A stretch of 45,923 nucleotides of DNA from Pirellulaceae bacterium (GTDB lineage Bacteria > Planctomycetota > Planctomycetia > Pirellulales > Pirellulaceae), in the NCBI GenBank assembly GCA_022448315.1, contig JAKVCA010000039.1:1-45923 (forward strand), in the 5' to 3' direction. How positions within the stretch are numbered: position 1 is the first letter of the stretch; every line of letters begins with the position of its first letter. Of the stretch, positions 35,375-44,543 are shown in pieces. The notes under the pieces are model-generated. The model saw only the letters and a list, made by a program, of their open reading frames with translations, did not search any database and was not told the origin of the DNA. The translations under genes and the position numbers were made by a program.

Positions 35375-36826
35375 TCAGGAGTGCAGCCGAATGCGTTGCC
35401 ATCCGCCCTGCAAAAGTCGGAATGCGATCAGCGAACTTCGAACGTAAAGGTCGATTACCATCGCATACCACGCTCCAACAACTCCCCACCCCCAAAGTGG
35501 AAAAACGTCCCAGCCCGCGGTCGCCTGATTCGTACCCCACCCCAACATGATGGCCAGCGGCAGGCGAACCACGCAGAAACCAATCAGTGTGGTCAGCAAC
35601 GGCCATCGCGTATCCCCCGCCCCACGCAGCGTTCCAGCCCCGATCATACAGATGGCCAAAGGAGGCATGCCGATCGCAACGATTCGTAGAAGAGCTGCAG
35701 TTGTTTTCTGGGTACTTTCAGCGTTGGGGCCAGTGAACCAACCTGCAATCCACTCTCCCTGAACGGCATACACCACGCCGCCCACGGACATCACGATCCC
35801 GCCCCAGATCAGACACAATAGGGCACTCTGACGCGCCATCCTCGGTTTGTCCGCCCCCAGAAACTGGCCTGCCAGCGTCGCCGCAGCAACCTGAAACGCG
35901 GAACCGGGCATGTACGCCAGAGCTTCAATCTGTACGGCCAGTCCGTGAGCGGCTGCCGCCTCATCTCCGATCCGATTGATGACCGCCACGAAGACAAATT
36001 GACAACCCAGAATCGCGGCCATGTCAGCGCCGCCCGGCAAACCGATCCGCAGGAGCAGACGAATCACATTGCCTCGGGGGCGAAGCAGGTCAGTCCGAAG
36101 CTTAAGGCCAGAGCGGCCATAGCAGAAGACCGCGAGAAGCAACAGACCGCCAACACCGTGACCACAGGCCGTACCGTAAGCCAGCCCCTTCCAACCCAAT
36201 TCAGGAAAGGGGCCCCAGCCGGTAACCAAGCCCGCACTCACAATCAAATTGATGACCACAACAATGGACTTGGCGAGAAACCCCGTGACGGTATCACCGG
36301 CTCCCCTCAAGCAAGCCGCAACCACCTGCTCACACATGATCAGGGGAATCACCCAACTGACAATCCCAAGATATTCGGAGGCCAATGCTGCAGAGCCAGC
36401 ACTGAGTTGCATGGCCCTGGGAAGCGGCCCCACCAGTCCCAGGACGACCACCGTCCCAACCAGCGCGATAAGCAAACCCAGAACAAGAGATTGATTCGCC
36501 GCGAGATTACCTTCACCCGGTCGCCGTTCCCCAACGCGACGCGCAACGACTGCCGTGGCGCCGATTGCGATCGCCGAAAACAGGCTTGGCATCAACCACA
36601 TCATGTAAGACATCAGGGCCATTGCGGCTTTGGGCTCAGAGCCGCTGAGAAAGTTCCCCGTGAGCCACCAGTCGGTGTAGCCCACCAGCAACAACAGAGT
36701 TTCCTCCGCCATCACCGGCGCAGCGAGGCGGAGCATGGGTCTCCAAAGCCCGTTCGCTTCGTCGACGACCAATGAGGTCGGCTCTGGCGATTGCTCAGCT
36801 TCATCACCCGTTTCAATATCATTCAT
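35375..36826 (-). CDS. MATE-family efflux transporter
   Basis: The protein of 483 residues has twelve hydrophobic segments in two halves, each with the MATE repeat look: PVMAEETLLLLVGYTDWWLTG in the N-half, then AACLRGAGDTVTGF and, in the C-half, GAGTLRGAGDTRWPLL. MATE pumps expel cationic drugs or organic acids in exchange for Na+ or H+. The N-terminal tail (about 1-30) is acidic. No regulator gene is adjacent, so the substrate cannot be inferred. It converges with the PTPMT1-like gene. Confidence 0.9.
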   Translation of the reverse strand: MNDIETGDEAEQSPEPTSLVVDEANGLWRPMLRLAAPVMAEETLLLLVGYTDWWLTGNFLSGSEPKAAMALMSYMMWLMPSLFSAIAIGATAVVARRVGERRPGEGNLAANQSLVLGLLIALVGTVVVLGLVGPLPRAMQLSAGSAALASEYLGIVSWVIPLIMCEQVVAACLRGAGDTVTGFLAKSIVVVINLIVSAGLVTGWGPFPELGWKGLAYGTACGHGVGGLLLLAVFCYGRSGLKLRTDLLRPRGNVIRLLLRIGLPGGADMAAILGCQFVFVAVINRIGDEAAAAHGLAVQIEALAYMPGSAFQVAAATLAGQFLGADKPRMARQSALLCLIWGGIVMSVGGVVYAVQGEWIAGWFTGPNAESTQKTTAALLRIVAIGMPPLAICMIGAGTLRGAGDTRWPLLTTLIGFCVVRLPLAIMLGWGTNQATAGWDVFPLWGWGVVGAWYAMVIDLYVRSSLIAFRLLQGGWQRIRLHS

Positions 36827-37178
36827 CGCTGCACCCGCTCAGAATCTAATAGACGTTCACCCCGACTCCTTATCCTCCCTCTCACCGATTTGCTTTGTGT
36901 TCAAATCGTATTCACGTCGCATTCACCTCGAATCATCCTCGAGACGCTGTGAGACGTAGGTATCCTATGCAAAGCAAGATGCAGGGCGTACCCGGGGTTC
37001 GTTTGCCCGACAAGACTCGCAGGTCAGAGGACTCGAGAATGGTGACACATGACGGCGTCGCAAAGTGTTTTCATACGGAGCAATCCGGGGTTAACCTCGA
37101 GAAAGTCTCTCGCGGGGAGTCTCCGAGACCGCGATTGCAGGAAGCGTCTTAACCGCTCCTCAAAGTTGCTCACACGAT
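36827..37178. other. Intergenic stretch, no convincing gene
   Basis: This region lies upstream of the MATE gene and downstream of the HExxH peptidase gene. A plus-strand frame (36895-37152), with an ATG at 36967 and a weak AGG ahead, lacks protein-like features. No terminator or repeat is seen. The MATE promoter should lie here. Confidence 0.3.
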
Positions 37179-38258
37179 CTAGCGGAGCACGGTCCCGGTC
37201 ACACCATCCTGCGCGTTGGACCGTCGCCGCGAGTTCGCCTCGGAAGTCGAGGTCACGCCCCCATCATTCACGATGGAGCGACTTCTGGAAAAATAGGGAT
37301 CATCTTCCCAACTTGCCGAAGCCAGAACTCGCGTCGTAGGCCCCGACTTTAGAGCCTCACCTTGAGACGCCGCAGGGGAAGACAGAAAGTTCTCGGCGGC
37401 AACCAAACTGATACTTTGGCCCAGTCGGCGAGTGCCCAGTTCGCTTTCCTCCAACGGTGCATGCTGCTGACGAAGTCGCGGGACATACTGGGACTTCGAC
37501 TCGTTGGCGACAACTAGTTTTGGGCTCCCTTCGCCCACCCACTTATTCCAGGTCACCTGCAGATCACTCAAATTGTTGAATCCGTAATAGCGTTCCACGG
37601 CCCCATCCCAGTCGCGTGTCTGCAGTCCTTGCCGAACAAAATTCACAAAATGAGGCTTGCTGTCCAACTCCAGCAGGAATCGAACCACCGAATAGCCCTG
37701 AGAGTAAAGAGGGAGCATGTCTCGCGGATAATCCATCATCTGAAACATCTGGTTGAATGGGATTCCTCTACCAGTTGTCAGGAAGACCAGCAAATTGTGC
37801 TCCTGCTTGCGGGTTTCGCTGACATGTTCAACGCTGGAACAGGCTCCCTCATCCAACCAGCGTGGTAATCTCTGCTGGAAATGTGATGCGAAGATGGTGT
37901 GTGCAATTTCATGAGGCAACACCGAATCCAGAATTCTCTCGGGCGTGCCATAGACTTCCATCTGCCAATCGAATGGCTGACCGTACTCACCGTTAGGCCC
38001 ATTGAAACGAAAACTTGTTGCGCCATGGGCCTGCGGCTCAAAGACGACTCGGATCGGACAAGGACGTTGCCATGGGGGCAACTCGCGCCCTAACCACTCA
38101 AGCGCGATCGAACGTCGGTAGGCTTCAGCAGCCTCGGCAACACGACCTGCGAATACTGGATCTGCTGCATCGACCACAAAGTTCTGCGTTCGAGGCCCAG
38201 CCCCCATCAACAGGGCGAGCACCATCAGTGTGCAAATCGATTTCAGCAGTATGCCCAT
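37179..38258 (-). CDS. Exported HExxH (gluzincin, peptidase MA-like) protein
   Basis: The protein of 359 residues starts with a signal peptide (about 4-20). HEIAH (116-120) supplies two zinc ligands and the catalytic glutamate, and E137 in WLDEGAC is the likely third ligand, the arrangement of gluzincin/peptidase MA-like and DUF1570-type planctomycete proteins. A C-terminal tail of about 110 residues (from about 250) is rich in Ser, Arg and Gln and probably disordered. The ATG at 38258 is set by GGAGG about eight bases before it; the frame is open to 38273. The peptidase should act outside the cytoplasm; the substrate is unknown. Confidence 0.8.
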   Translation of the reverse strand: MGILLKSICTLMVLALLMGAGPRTQNFVVDAADPVFAGRVAEAAEAYRRSIALEWLGRELPPWQRPCPIRVVFEPQAHGATSFRFNGPNGEYGQPFDWQMEVYGTPERILDSVLPHEIAHTIFASHFQQRLPRWLDEGACSSVEHVSETRKQEHNLLVFLTTGRGIPFNQMFQMMDYPRDMLPLYSQGYSVVRFLLELDSKPHFVNFVRQGLQTRDWDGAVERYYGFNNLSDLQVTWNKWVGEGSPKLVVANESKSQYVPRLRQQHAPLEESELGTRRLGQSISLVAAENFLSSPAASQGEALKSGPTTRVLASASWEDDPYFSRSRSIVNDGGVTSTSEANSRRRSNAQDGVTGTVLR

Positions 38259-38566
38259 GCTGGAATCCTCCATGATTCACCTGGGAGTCACTCAACGAAT
38301 TGAGAATGCAATCTGGATCTCGCCTCTCGCTGGTCTCAAGCGGGGCATGAATTCATTCCTTGATTCCAAGCCACCGAGACGCGATTTGTTCAAGCTAACC
38401 CATCTGGCAACCGCGACAAAGATGAATTCGGAAGCATCGCGATTTTGCTGAAAAGTGCTTTCACTTTGAGAATCTTGGAGTCGGAAGTACGCAAATATCT
38501 CTTGGTTGAGAGTCGAGTCATTTTCGAGTGAAGACGCAGTACAAACCCATCCGCACATCCGCGCAC
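38259..38566. other. Intergenic stretch ahead of the peptidase gene
   Basis: A minus-strand frame of 88 codons (38292-38558) ends 34 bases before the peptidase start, but it shows no domain. Promoter elements for the peptidase probably lie here. Nothing else is recognised. Confidence 0.3.
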
Positions 38567-38595
38567 AAAAAAAGACGTCCCCAAAGGAACGTCTT
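38567..38595 (-). terminator. Strong intrinsic terminator (minus strand)
   Basis: Read on the minus strand, AAGACGTTCC pairs with GGACGTCTT around a short loop, followed by a run of seven T (complement of 38567-38573). This is the clearest Rho-independent terminator in the window. The nearest upstream minus-strand gene ends at 38852, leaving about 256 bases unexplained between them. Confidence 0.75.
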
Positions 38596-38851
38596 ATTTG
38601 CTAGCGACTCGACTGCTCACAAGGAAAGCAAACTGCGTCGCGAAATGTGGCAAGCTGACTCAGTTTTGTAACCGCATCGCCGTCGCTCTTTATTTTCGGC
38701 TAAAAGACCGATTTTTTCGGCGTGGCCGAGGTCTACCGTCTCCCTCTTCTCATTGCGGTCGCCGGACGAGAACCGGTGAGAGGTAGTTTGCCGGATAAAT
38801 TCCCGAACGGACCAAATGTAGAGATCTTCCACTAGGGAGCAATCGCCGCAA
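38596..38851 (-). other. Stretch between a small gene and its terminator; possible long 3' UTR or small RNA
   Basis: This stretch is bounded by the stop of the small gene at 38852 and the strong terminator. The only open frame (38617-38832) starts with GTG and lacks a ribosome-binding site and protein character. It could be a 3' UTR or a small RNA, but no structure was recognised. Confidence 0.3.
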
Positions 38852-39169
38852 TTAACCGACCGCCTCGGTCGTCGTTTCGTCCTTGACTTTCCGACGACGC
38901 TTCCGTTTTGTGGCAGGGGCCGCGGCCCATTCCTTCGTCAGCTGCTCGAAAACTTCGGGCGCTTCGTATCTCATCACCGACCGACCTTCCGGAATCGGTC
39001 CGACGAGACCACGAAAAACGGGCATCCCGCGCAACGACAAATCGGTGCTGCAATCGTCGATACCGATTTGCTCGTGAACGAGTTCCAAGGCATCAAAGGA
39101 GTCGTACTCTTTGGTCTTGAGGCTACCGTCGATTTCGCGGGTCACCACTCTAATTGTTTTATTAGCCAT
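38852..39169 (-). CDS. Small hypothetical protein with basic tail
   Basis: The product of 105 residues begins ANKTIRVVTREIDGSLKTKEYDS-like with beta-strand character; the middle holds a GLVGPIPEGRSVMRYE turn. From about residue 80 the tail is strongly basic (KRKRRRKVK), then acidic. A basic tail of this type suggests nucleic-acid or ribosome contact, but that is a guess. No domain is recognised. No good Shine-Dalgarno sequence precedes the ATG. A strong terminator lies downstream. Confidence 0.65.
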   Translation of the reverse strand: MANKTIRVVTREIDGSLKTKEYDSFDALELVHEQIGIDDCSTDLSLRGMPVFRGLVGPIPEGRSVMRYEAPEVFEQLTKEWAAAPATKRKRRRKVKDETTTEAVG

Positions 39170-39620
39170 CTCGTGAGGGCTCCAGGGCAGTTAAATTCTC
39201 CTTACTAATGAACCCATCCTTGAACCCTGACTGTTAGGCCATTGGGAAAATACGAGCCCCAAGAGTGACACTTGCCGAGCAAGATTATGCCTTCGTCACC
39301 ACAGACTCATCCCCGGCGACACCAACCTCGAAGAGATTCATGCCACCGCAGACCACAGTCATTCCACGTGTGCGTCATGCAAAGAACGTTATCGGTCCGG
39401 GCTGGACGAATATCAAAATCGTTCCCCGGACACCCTTCATTGGTTGCAGAGTGACCAGCTGACAAAAGTGTCATGAGCGTCGTTAGCGTTACTTTGAGCC
39501 CACCCGCGTCAAAAATGGAATTGGCATGTCTTGTGCAAAGGGTTCGAACAGCACTGGCGGAGCACCGGCTCGAAGTTCAGACCGACCCTGAAACCCCATA
39601 GCGACGTTCGAGGAAGAGTC
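39170..39620. promoter_or_regulatory. Divergent intergenic region
   Basis: About 450 bases between two divergent small hypothetical genes. The plus-strand frames inside (39265-39462, and the upstream part of the next gene's frame from 39531) lack protein character. Promoters each way are expected, but none could be picked out. Confidence 0.3.
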
Positions 39621-40220
39621 ATGTACTGGTTTGTGAAACCCGCGGTTGCCTGTTTGGCCGTTTGCGGAGTGAGTTTGAGTGGGCGTTTCACCACCCAAGG
39701 GGAATCCGATCAGAGATTGGCATCAACGAATTCTTCAGCGTCGCGGGAAGAAACCGTCTGTTCCCTTTATGAAGGTTGGTACATCTTTTCAGATATTCTG
39801 CGAAACACGGGTCAATTTGAGGCTCGAACGATCCCGGATATCCCCAGCGCTCAAGATCCTGCTCGAATTCAAGTTCGGCTAAGCAGTTTCATCCGAGTGG
39901 GCAAAGTCCGGACCTATGTCCGCTTCCGGAGCAGCGACCCGTTTGACGAGGCGAAACTTCCGCCGCCCGCTGGACCGTGGATTGAATTATCGCCGACCCG
40001 GTCGACCAGTCCCGCAGAAAAGACGCTGAGGAAGGATGACTTGGCGATTGCGAAACAGCGTTTGAAACCGACATGGGCCAGCCAACGCACGTACGAAGCC
40101 GAAGTGCAACTTCCTGAGGGTCCCCATGCCTTTGAGTTCTTGCTTGTTCCCGAAAGCGGAAATCGTTGGTTGCCGTCCAAACGCCACGTGATAGGCTGGC
40201 CCGTTTGGATCGCTTCTTGA
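39621..40220 (+). CDS. Exported hypothetical protein
   Basis: The product of 199 residues starts with a signal peptide (about 4-20, hydrophobic around PAVACLAVCGVSLSG). The mature part has a strand-rich look, with YVRFRSSDPFDEAKLPPPAG and a closing segment (EVQLPEGPHAFEFLLVPESG, then WLPSKRHVIGWPVW) that resembles an immunoglobulin-like or carbohydrate-binding beta-sandwich. That resemblance is only by eye. AGGAAG lies a few bases before the ATG at 39621, which sets the start; the frame is open to 39531. It converges with purU. Confidence 0.65.
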   Translation: MYWFVKPAVACLAVCGVSLSGRFTTQGESDQRLASTNSSASREETVCSLYEGWYIFSDILRNTGQFEARTIPDIPSAQDPARIQVRLSSFIRVGKVRTYVRFRSSDPFDEAKLPPPAGPWIELSPTRSTSPAEKTLRKDDLAIAKQRLKPTWASQRTYEAEVQLPEGPHAFEFLLVPESGNRWLPSKRHVIGWPVWIAS

Positions 40221-40247
40221 CCCGCTCCATACCTTTCGTGCTGAGCC

Positions 40248-41096
40248 TCAGGAGCAGACCACGCGGTGGAAATGCAGCTTCACTTCTTTCGCTGCAACCC
40301 GCCGAACTCCTTCCACAAGACACCGCGGTTCGTTGTCCTCCTGCCCGAGCCGAATGGTGGATTCAAGGCTGGTGCCCGGAGGAACGCTGAACGAGGTTTG
40401 CTCGATGATCTGATTGCCGGCGTCGAGCTCGGGAACGATAAAATGGCATGTCGCGCCGTAGACCAGCATTCGGGACTGATAGGCATCGTGATAAGGCCGA
40501 ATCCCCGGAAAGCCGGGCAGCAGACCGTGGTGCAGATTGATGATCCTCCCCCCCGCGTACTTCCAACAGCTTGCGGGTGGCAGCACCTGCATGTAACGAG
40601 CAAGCACCACGTAATCCACTTGGTACTCATCGAGTATCTCAATCATTCGATCGTTGTCAGCCTTGCCTCGCTCATCACCAATCTGATGCCAGGGAATCCC
40701 AAATTGTTCGGCCATTCCACGGCAGGCGGGACGATTTCCAATCATGACGGCACAATCGGCAGGGACTTGGCCATCTCGAATCGCCCTCAGCAATGCCAAA
40801 GCAGGTTCGGTCCGGTAGGTGGTGCAGATCGCGAGTCTGGATCGCTTTCGCTCGTCAGGGGACCAGACTCGGACTGAAAGCCCTTTTGACTCGCCAATTT
40901 CTGTCAAATGCGTCCGAAGCGGCTCGAGCGACTCCACCTCCAGTTGCAACCGCAGGAGCATGGCAAATACCGCTTCTTCGTCATGATCGTACATCTGGAT
41001 TTCAGAAATATTGGCACCCAGAAGCGTGATGTGATGAATGATCGGATCCGCCAGCCCTACATGATCGGGCCCCAACGCGGTCACAATGATTTCCAT
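40248..41096 (-). CDS. purU: Formyltetrahydrofolate deformylase-like PurU
   Basis: PurU splits 10-formyltetrahydrofolate to formate and tetrahydrofolate, balancing one-carbon units. The 282-residue protein has an N-terminal ACT domain (about 1-80, opening TALGPDHVGLAD) and a formyltransferase-type domain with the catalytic set N187, H189 and D225 (INLHHGLLPGFPG and PELDAGNQI). In most PurU proteins HHS follows the first His; here it is HHG. The C-terminal piece is shorter in conserved detail. A relative acting on another formyl donor is possible. The ATG at 41096 is used. Confidence 0.85.
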   Translation of the reverse strand: MEIIVTALGPDHVGLADPIIHHITLLGANISEIQMYDHDEEAVFAMLLRLQLEVESLEPLRTHLTEIGESKGLSVRVWSPDERKRSRLAICTTYRTEPALALLRAIRDGQVPADCAVMIGNRPACRGMAEQFGIPWHQIGDERGKADNDRMIEILDEYQVDYVVLARYMQVLPPASCWKYAGGRIINLHHGLLPGFPGIRPYHDAYQSRMLVYGATCHFIVPELDAGNQIIEQTSFSVPPGTSLESTIRLGQEDNEPRCLVEGVRRVAAKEVKLHFHRVVCS

Positions 41097-41371
41097 GACG
41101 ATATCTTTCCCAGCCCAAACAGGCTTCTTTGGTCTCAGATTGGGTTATCCCGGCACCGTTCTTGTGCCAGCTTAGGAATCAAAACGTCCAAAATTCAACT
41201 CTAGCACGTTATTTAGGGTCGGAAGGTCGGGGTTGCCTTGTCGCTTTCGCTGATGTCGCACACAATATCGGGTCATATCACCATGGAAATTACGGTCGCA
41301 CGCCCCCCATCGCCGCCAGCCACTACGACGTCAATCCAGTTGACGCCGAAATTGCCGGGAGATTTACCCCT

Positions 41372-41809
41372 ATGATCACGCCCCTCAAGCCTCGCCGGTC
41401 CGAAATCCCCAGCGACGCAAATTTGTGTGAATACTGCACAGCAAAGTGCTGTCGCTATTTTGCGTTGCCGATTGACGAACCCGAGACATTTCGAGAGTAC
41501 GAGTTTATCCGTTGGTTTCTTTTACACGAACGTGCATCCGTTTTTGTCGAGGACGATACCTGGTACCTCTTGGTTCATACGGTCTGCAAACATTTGCAAG
41601 ACGACCATCGGTGCGGCATCTATGAAACTCGTCCCCAGATCTGCCGGGAATACACGACAGACGGTTGCGAATACGAAGATAGCTGGACTTACGATCATTA
41701 TTTTGAGACCGCGGAACAGGTACACGAATACGCAGAGGCGTTATTTACTTCACCCGAAAGCCCAGACTTTCGCAGCCCTCGCCCACGCCCGTTGAACATT
41801 CTGCAGTAA
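41372..41809 (+). CDS. YkgJ-family CxxCxxxCC metal-cluster protein
   Basis: The product of 145 residues has the PF03692 signature C19-x2-C22-x3-C26-C27 (CEYCTAKCC), followed by further Cys in VCKHLQDDHRCGIYETRPQIC and DGCEYED. Members bind a metal or iron-sulfur cluster; the function is unclear. The ATG at 41372 is chosen because the domain begins just after it and GGGAG lies about 11 bases before; the frame is open to 41129. It lies 31 bases before hisS on the same strand, so the two may be co-transcribed. Confidence 0.82.
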   Translation: MITPLKPRRSEIPSDANLCEYCTAKCCRYFALPIDEPETFREYEFIRWFLLHERASVFVEDDTWYLLVHTVCKHLQDDHRCGIYETRPQICREYTTDGCEYEDSWTYDHYFETAEQVHEYAEALFTSPESPDFRSPRPRPLNILQ

Positions 41810-41839
41810 CTTCGTCTTCAATTACCCAGCGAACGGCAA

Positions 41840-43201
41840 ATGTCTTCCGATCGAATCACACCCAGAACACTCAAAGGTTTTCGCGATTTTTTACCTGCGG
41901 CAATGATGCAGCGGGAGCAGATCATCGATACGGCCAAGCAGGTCTATCGCTCGTTCGGCTACGCGCCGATCGATACTCCCGCACTGGAGTACTTGGAGAT
42001 CCTGACGGGCAAAGGGAGTGACGAAACGGATCGTCAGATGTATCGCTTTGAGGACGCCGGTGGCCGACAAGTCGGGATGCGATTCGATCTGACCGTTCCG
42101 CTGGCACGATACTGTGCTCAACATATCAATGAGCTTGGGACACCCTTCAAACGTTATCACATCGCTCCAGTGTGGCGAGGCGAGAACACGCACCGGGGAC
42201 GATATCGCGAATTCATGCAGTGCGACTTCGACACCATCGGCTCTCAGTCCCTGGTGACCGACATTGAAGTCGCGGTGGTCATTCACGAGCTCTTGAATCA
42301 GATTGGAATCTCGGACTTCACACTTCGTATCAACAACCGACAAGTGCTCAATGGACTGCTTGAGCAACTTGGACTCCGTGATCAAGCCACCCCGATCCTC
42401 AGAGCGCTCGACAAGTTGGCGAAGACGGATGCAGAGACGGTCATGGAAGAGATGACCCGGCAGAGCACGGCAACGACGGAGCAAGCGGCCAAGATTTTAT
42501 CGCTGGTTCAGGTCACCGGCACCAACGGGGAAATTCTCGACCAGCTTGAAAAACTGGCCGACGGTCACGAAGCCACACTGGAAGGCATCGAGGCACTGCG
42601 GCACGTGATCGAAGGGACACAGGCGGCAGGCGTTGCTCAGGACGCATTGGTGCTCGATGTTTCGATTGCCCGCGGACTCGATTACTACACGGGAACCATC
42701 TACGAGACCTTCCTCAACGCACTTCCCCAGATCGGAAGCGTCTGCTCCGGCGGTCGTTACGACAATCTGACTGGCGTGTACACCAAACAGGAACTCCCGG
42801 GGGTTGGAGCCTCACTGGGACTTGATCGCCTGCTTGCGGCGATGGAAGAACTTGGTCTTCTGCAAGGCCATCGGACCCCAGCGAAACTTCTTGTCACCTT
42901 TTTTGATCGAGATCGGTTGAGCGACTATCTGAAAATTTGTACGGCGTTGCGTCGCCGCGGCTTGGCCGTGGAACTCTTTCCAGAGCCTAAAAAGCTGGGA
43001 CAACAACTCAAGTATGCCAACCGACAGGGTTTTGAGTACGCCTTGATTGCCGGTACTCAAGAATTTGAAGGACAACGCTGCCAGATCAAAGATCTCAGCA
43101 CCGGCGAAAGCCACAATGTGGATCTTGACGAACAATGCGAACAACTCGCAAACTGGCTTCAAAGCCACTCACCCACTCCCGCCTCTGAACACGCGGGATA
43201 A
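41840..43201 (+). CDS. hisS: Histidyl-tRNA synthetase HisS
   Basis: HisS charges tRNA-His with histidine. The 453-residue class II enzyme opens with PRTLKGFRDFLP. It has motif 2 with YHIAPVWRGENTHRGRYREF (about 106-125) and the histidine-site RGLDYYTG (278-285). SVCSGGRYDNL and GVGASLGLDRL mark motif 3. An anticodon-binding domain follows (about 350-440). The length is normal. The product belongs to the standard HisS type, not the HisZ regulatory paralogue. It ends 31 bases before galT. Confidence 0.96.
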   Translation: MSSDRITPRTLKGFRDFLPAAMMQREQIIDTAKQVYRSFGYAPIDTPALEYLEILTGKGSDETDRQMYRFEDAGGRQVGMRFDLTVPLARYCAQHINELGTPFKRYHIAPVWRGENTHRGRYREFMQCDFDTIGSQSLVTDIEVAVVIHELLNQIGISDFTLRINNRQVLNGLLEQLGLRDQATPILRALDKLAKTDAETVMEEMTRQSTATTEQAAKILSLVQVTGTNGEILDQLEKLADGHEATLEGIEALRHVIEGTQAAGVAQDALVLDVSIARGLDYYTGTIYETFLNALPQIGSVCSGGRYDNLTGVYTKQELPGVGASLGLDRLLAAMEELGLLQGHRTPAKLLVTFFDRDRLSDYLKICTALRRRGLAVELFPEPKKLGQQLKYANRQGFEYALIAGTQEFEGQRCQIKDLSTGESHNVDLDEQCEQLANWLQSHSPTPASEHAG

Positions 43202-43232
43202 GGCTTTCTTCTCTGATCGACAGGCAGGATGA

Positions 43233-44234
43233 ATGTCTGAATACCGCCATCAACCTCTCACTGACCAGTGGATTCTGATCGCAGGTAATCGGGAAACACG
43301 TCCCAGCGATTATGTTCAGCATGACTCCACTCTGGCCAATCATAACTGCCCGTTTTGTGTAGGGAATGAGTCAGAAACTCCAAAATCAATTTTGACGTTC
43401 TCCGATTCAGAGTCCTCTCCGTGGTGCGTCAGGGTCTTCGAAAACAAATATCCGGCACTAACCTCGACTCCCAATGAACCTCGACAATCCCTAGGCCCTT
43501 ACGAGTCATTCCATGGCTTTGGCCGCCACGAGTTGATCGTGCTTTCCCCTCGGCATGTCGAGAGTTTCTCAGAATTGTCCCCCGCAGAACGACGACTCAG
43601 CCTGCTTGCCTTTCAAAAACGGCTTATTGAGGCGTACGAGGATCCATCCATCCAACATGCGGTCGTTTTCCAGAACTGTCGCCTCGACGCGGGCGCGTCC
43701 ATTCAACATGTTCACTGTCAACTGATGGGGACCACCCTGGTCCCTCCGCAGGTCGAACATCAAGCTCAAAGACAGGCAGATTACCGACGCCAACAGGGGA
43801 GGTCTTTGCTCCATGAGCTCGTAGCCACGGAGCAGGATTCGGGCCAAAGGACGGTGGCAGAAACAGACCATCTGACTGCCTTCTGCCCCTTCGCCAGTCG
43901 CCAGCCCTATGAAGTCTGGATTGCCCCAAAATCACCCGACGAAACCGACAGCTTTTTCGACCTATCTGATTCCCTGCTCGATGAACTTTCCGAACTGATC
44001 CAACAAGCGGTTGTGCGACTGGAGAATGTTTTGCCTCAGGTCGCCTACAATACCATTGTCCATCTCCCACCCAAAACGGCTGATTGGCGAGAGCAACGCG
44101 GAACCTGGTATACCGAGATCTTTCCCCGCATCAACAAGACGGCGGGCTTTGAGTGGGCCACAGGCTGCATGATCAATCAGGTCCCTCCCGAGGTTGCGGC
44201 GCATCGTCTTAGGGAGAACTCCCCCTCTTCGTAA
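43233..44234 (+). CDS. galT: Galactose-1-phosphate uridylyltransferase-type enzyme GalT
   Basis: GalT exchanges UDP-glucose and galactose-1-phosphate in the Leloir pathway. The 333-residue protein has a zinc-site C39-x2-C42 (NCPFCVGNE), and its HIT-type active site reads QHVHCQ (H159, H161, Q163), with HVH where most GalT have HPH. GASIQHVHCQL has the usual form of the family, including ADP-glucose phosphorylase-like relatives, so the sugar nucleotide may differ. GCAGGATGA directly before the ATG gives a ribosome-binding site, with the start at 43233. It stands between hisS and a GH57 glucan enzyme, which favours a sugar-metabolism role. Confidence 0.85.
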   Translation: MSEYRHQPLTDQWILIAGNRETRPSDYVQHDSTLANHNCPFCVGNESETPKSILTFSDSESSPWCVRVFENKYPALTSTPNEPRQSLGPYESFHGFGRHELIVLSPRHVESFSELSPAERRLSLLAFQKRLIEAYEDPSIQHAVVFQNCRLDAGASIQHVHCQLMGTTLVPPQVEHQAQRQADYRRQQGRSLLHELVATEQDSGQRTVAETDHLTAFCPFASRQPYEVWIAPKSPDETDSFFDLSDSLLDELSELIQQAVVRLENVLPQVAYNTIVHLPPKTADWREQRGTWYTEIFPRINKTAGFEWATGCMINQVPPEVAAHRLRENSPSS

Positions 44235-44543
44235 CAATCAGGAAGAATAGGCAAGGTCAGGCGAGTTTCCCGAAAATCTCCACGATTTCCTCTCGACCCT
44301 TTTTCTCAAATTGCCGATCAACTCGCTGTCACTCCTGTTTTTTGGGATTCTGTTTTCGTGGCAAAGCGATAAGATTTCTTCGTCTTGTTGCATCGAGGTC
44401 ACCGGCGAGTCCCTTACATCATCGACACAATATTTCTGGCATGCATTTTCCGATTCAATGGCCGTGCGGGAGTCACAGGGCCAGCGAATCGATGCCATGG
44501 AACGCCCGACCGTCACACCCATATTTCCAACGCGAAGTGGACC
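44235..44543. other. Intergenic stretch before GH57
   Basis: About 310 bases between two plus-strand genes. The GH57 frame is open upstream to 44385, but that part has no homology-like features. Minus-strand frames here are not convincing. A promoter is likely; no terminator after galT was seen. Confidence 0.3.

Noticed and set aside
35945-36775. Plus-strand frame of 276 codons
   Set aside because: It is antisense to the MATE gene; its polar, repetitive composition mirrors membrane-helix codons.
36895-37152. Plus-strand frame of 85 codons in an intergenic region
   Set aside because: There is no domain and only a weak AGG before an inner ATG; the residue pattern is not convincing.
38292-38558. 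Minus-strand frame of 88 codons just ahead of the peptidase gene
   Set aside because: The spacing fits an operon, but no domain, start signal or coding character could be shown.
38617-38832. Minus-strand frame of 71 codons before the strong terminator
   Set aside because: It has a GTG start without a ribosome-binding site and a non-protein-like sequence.
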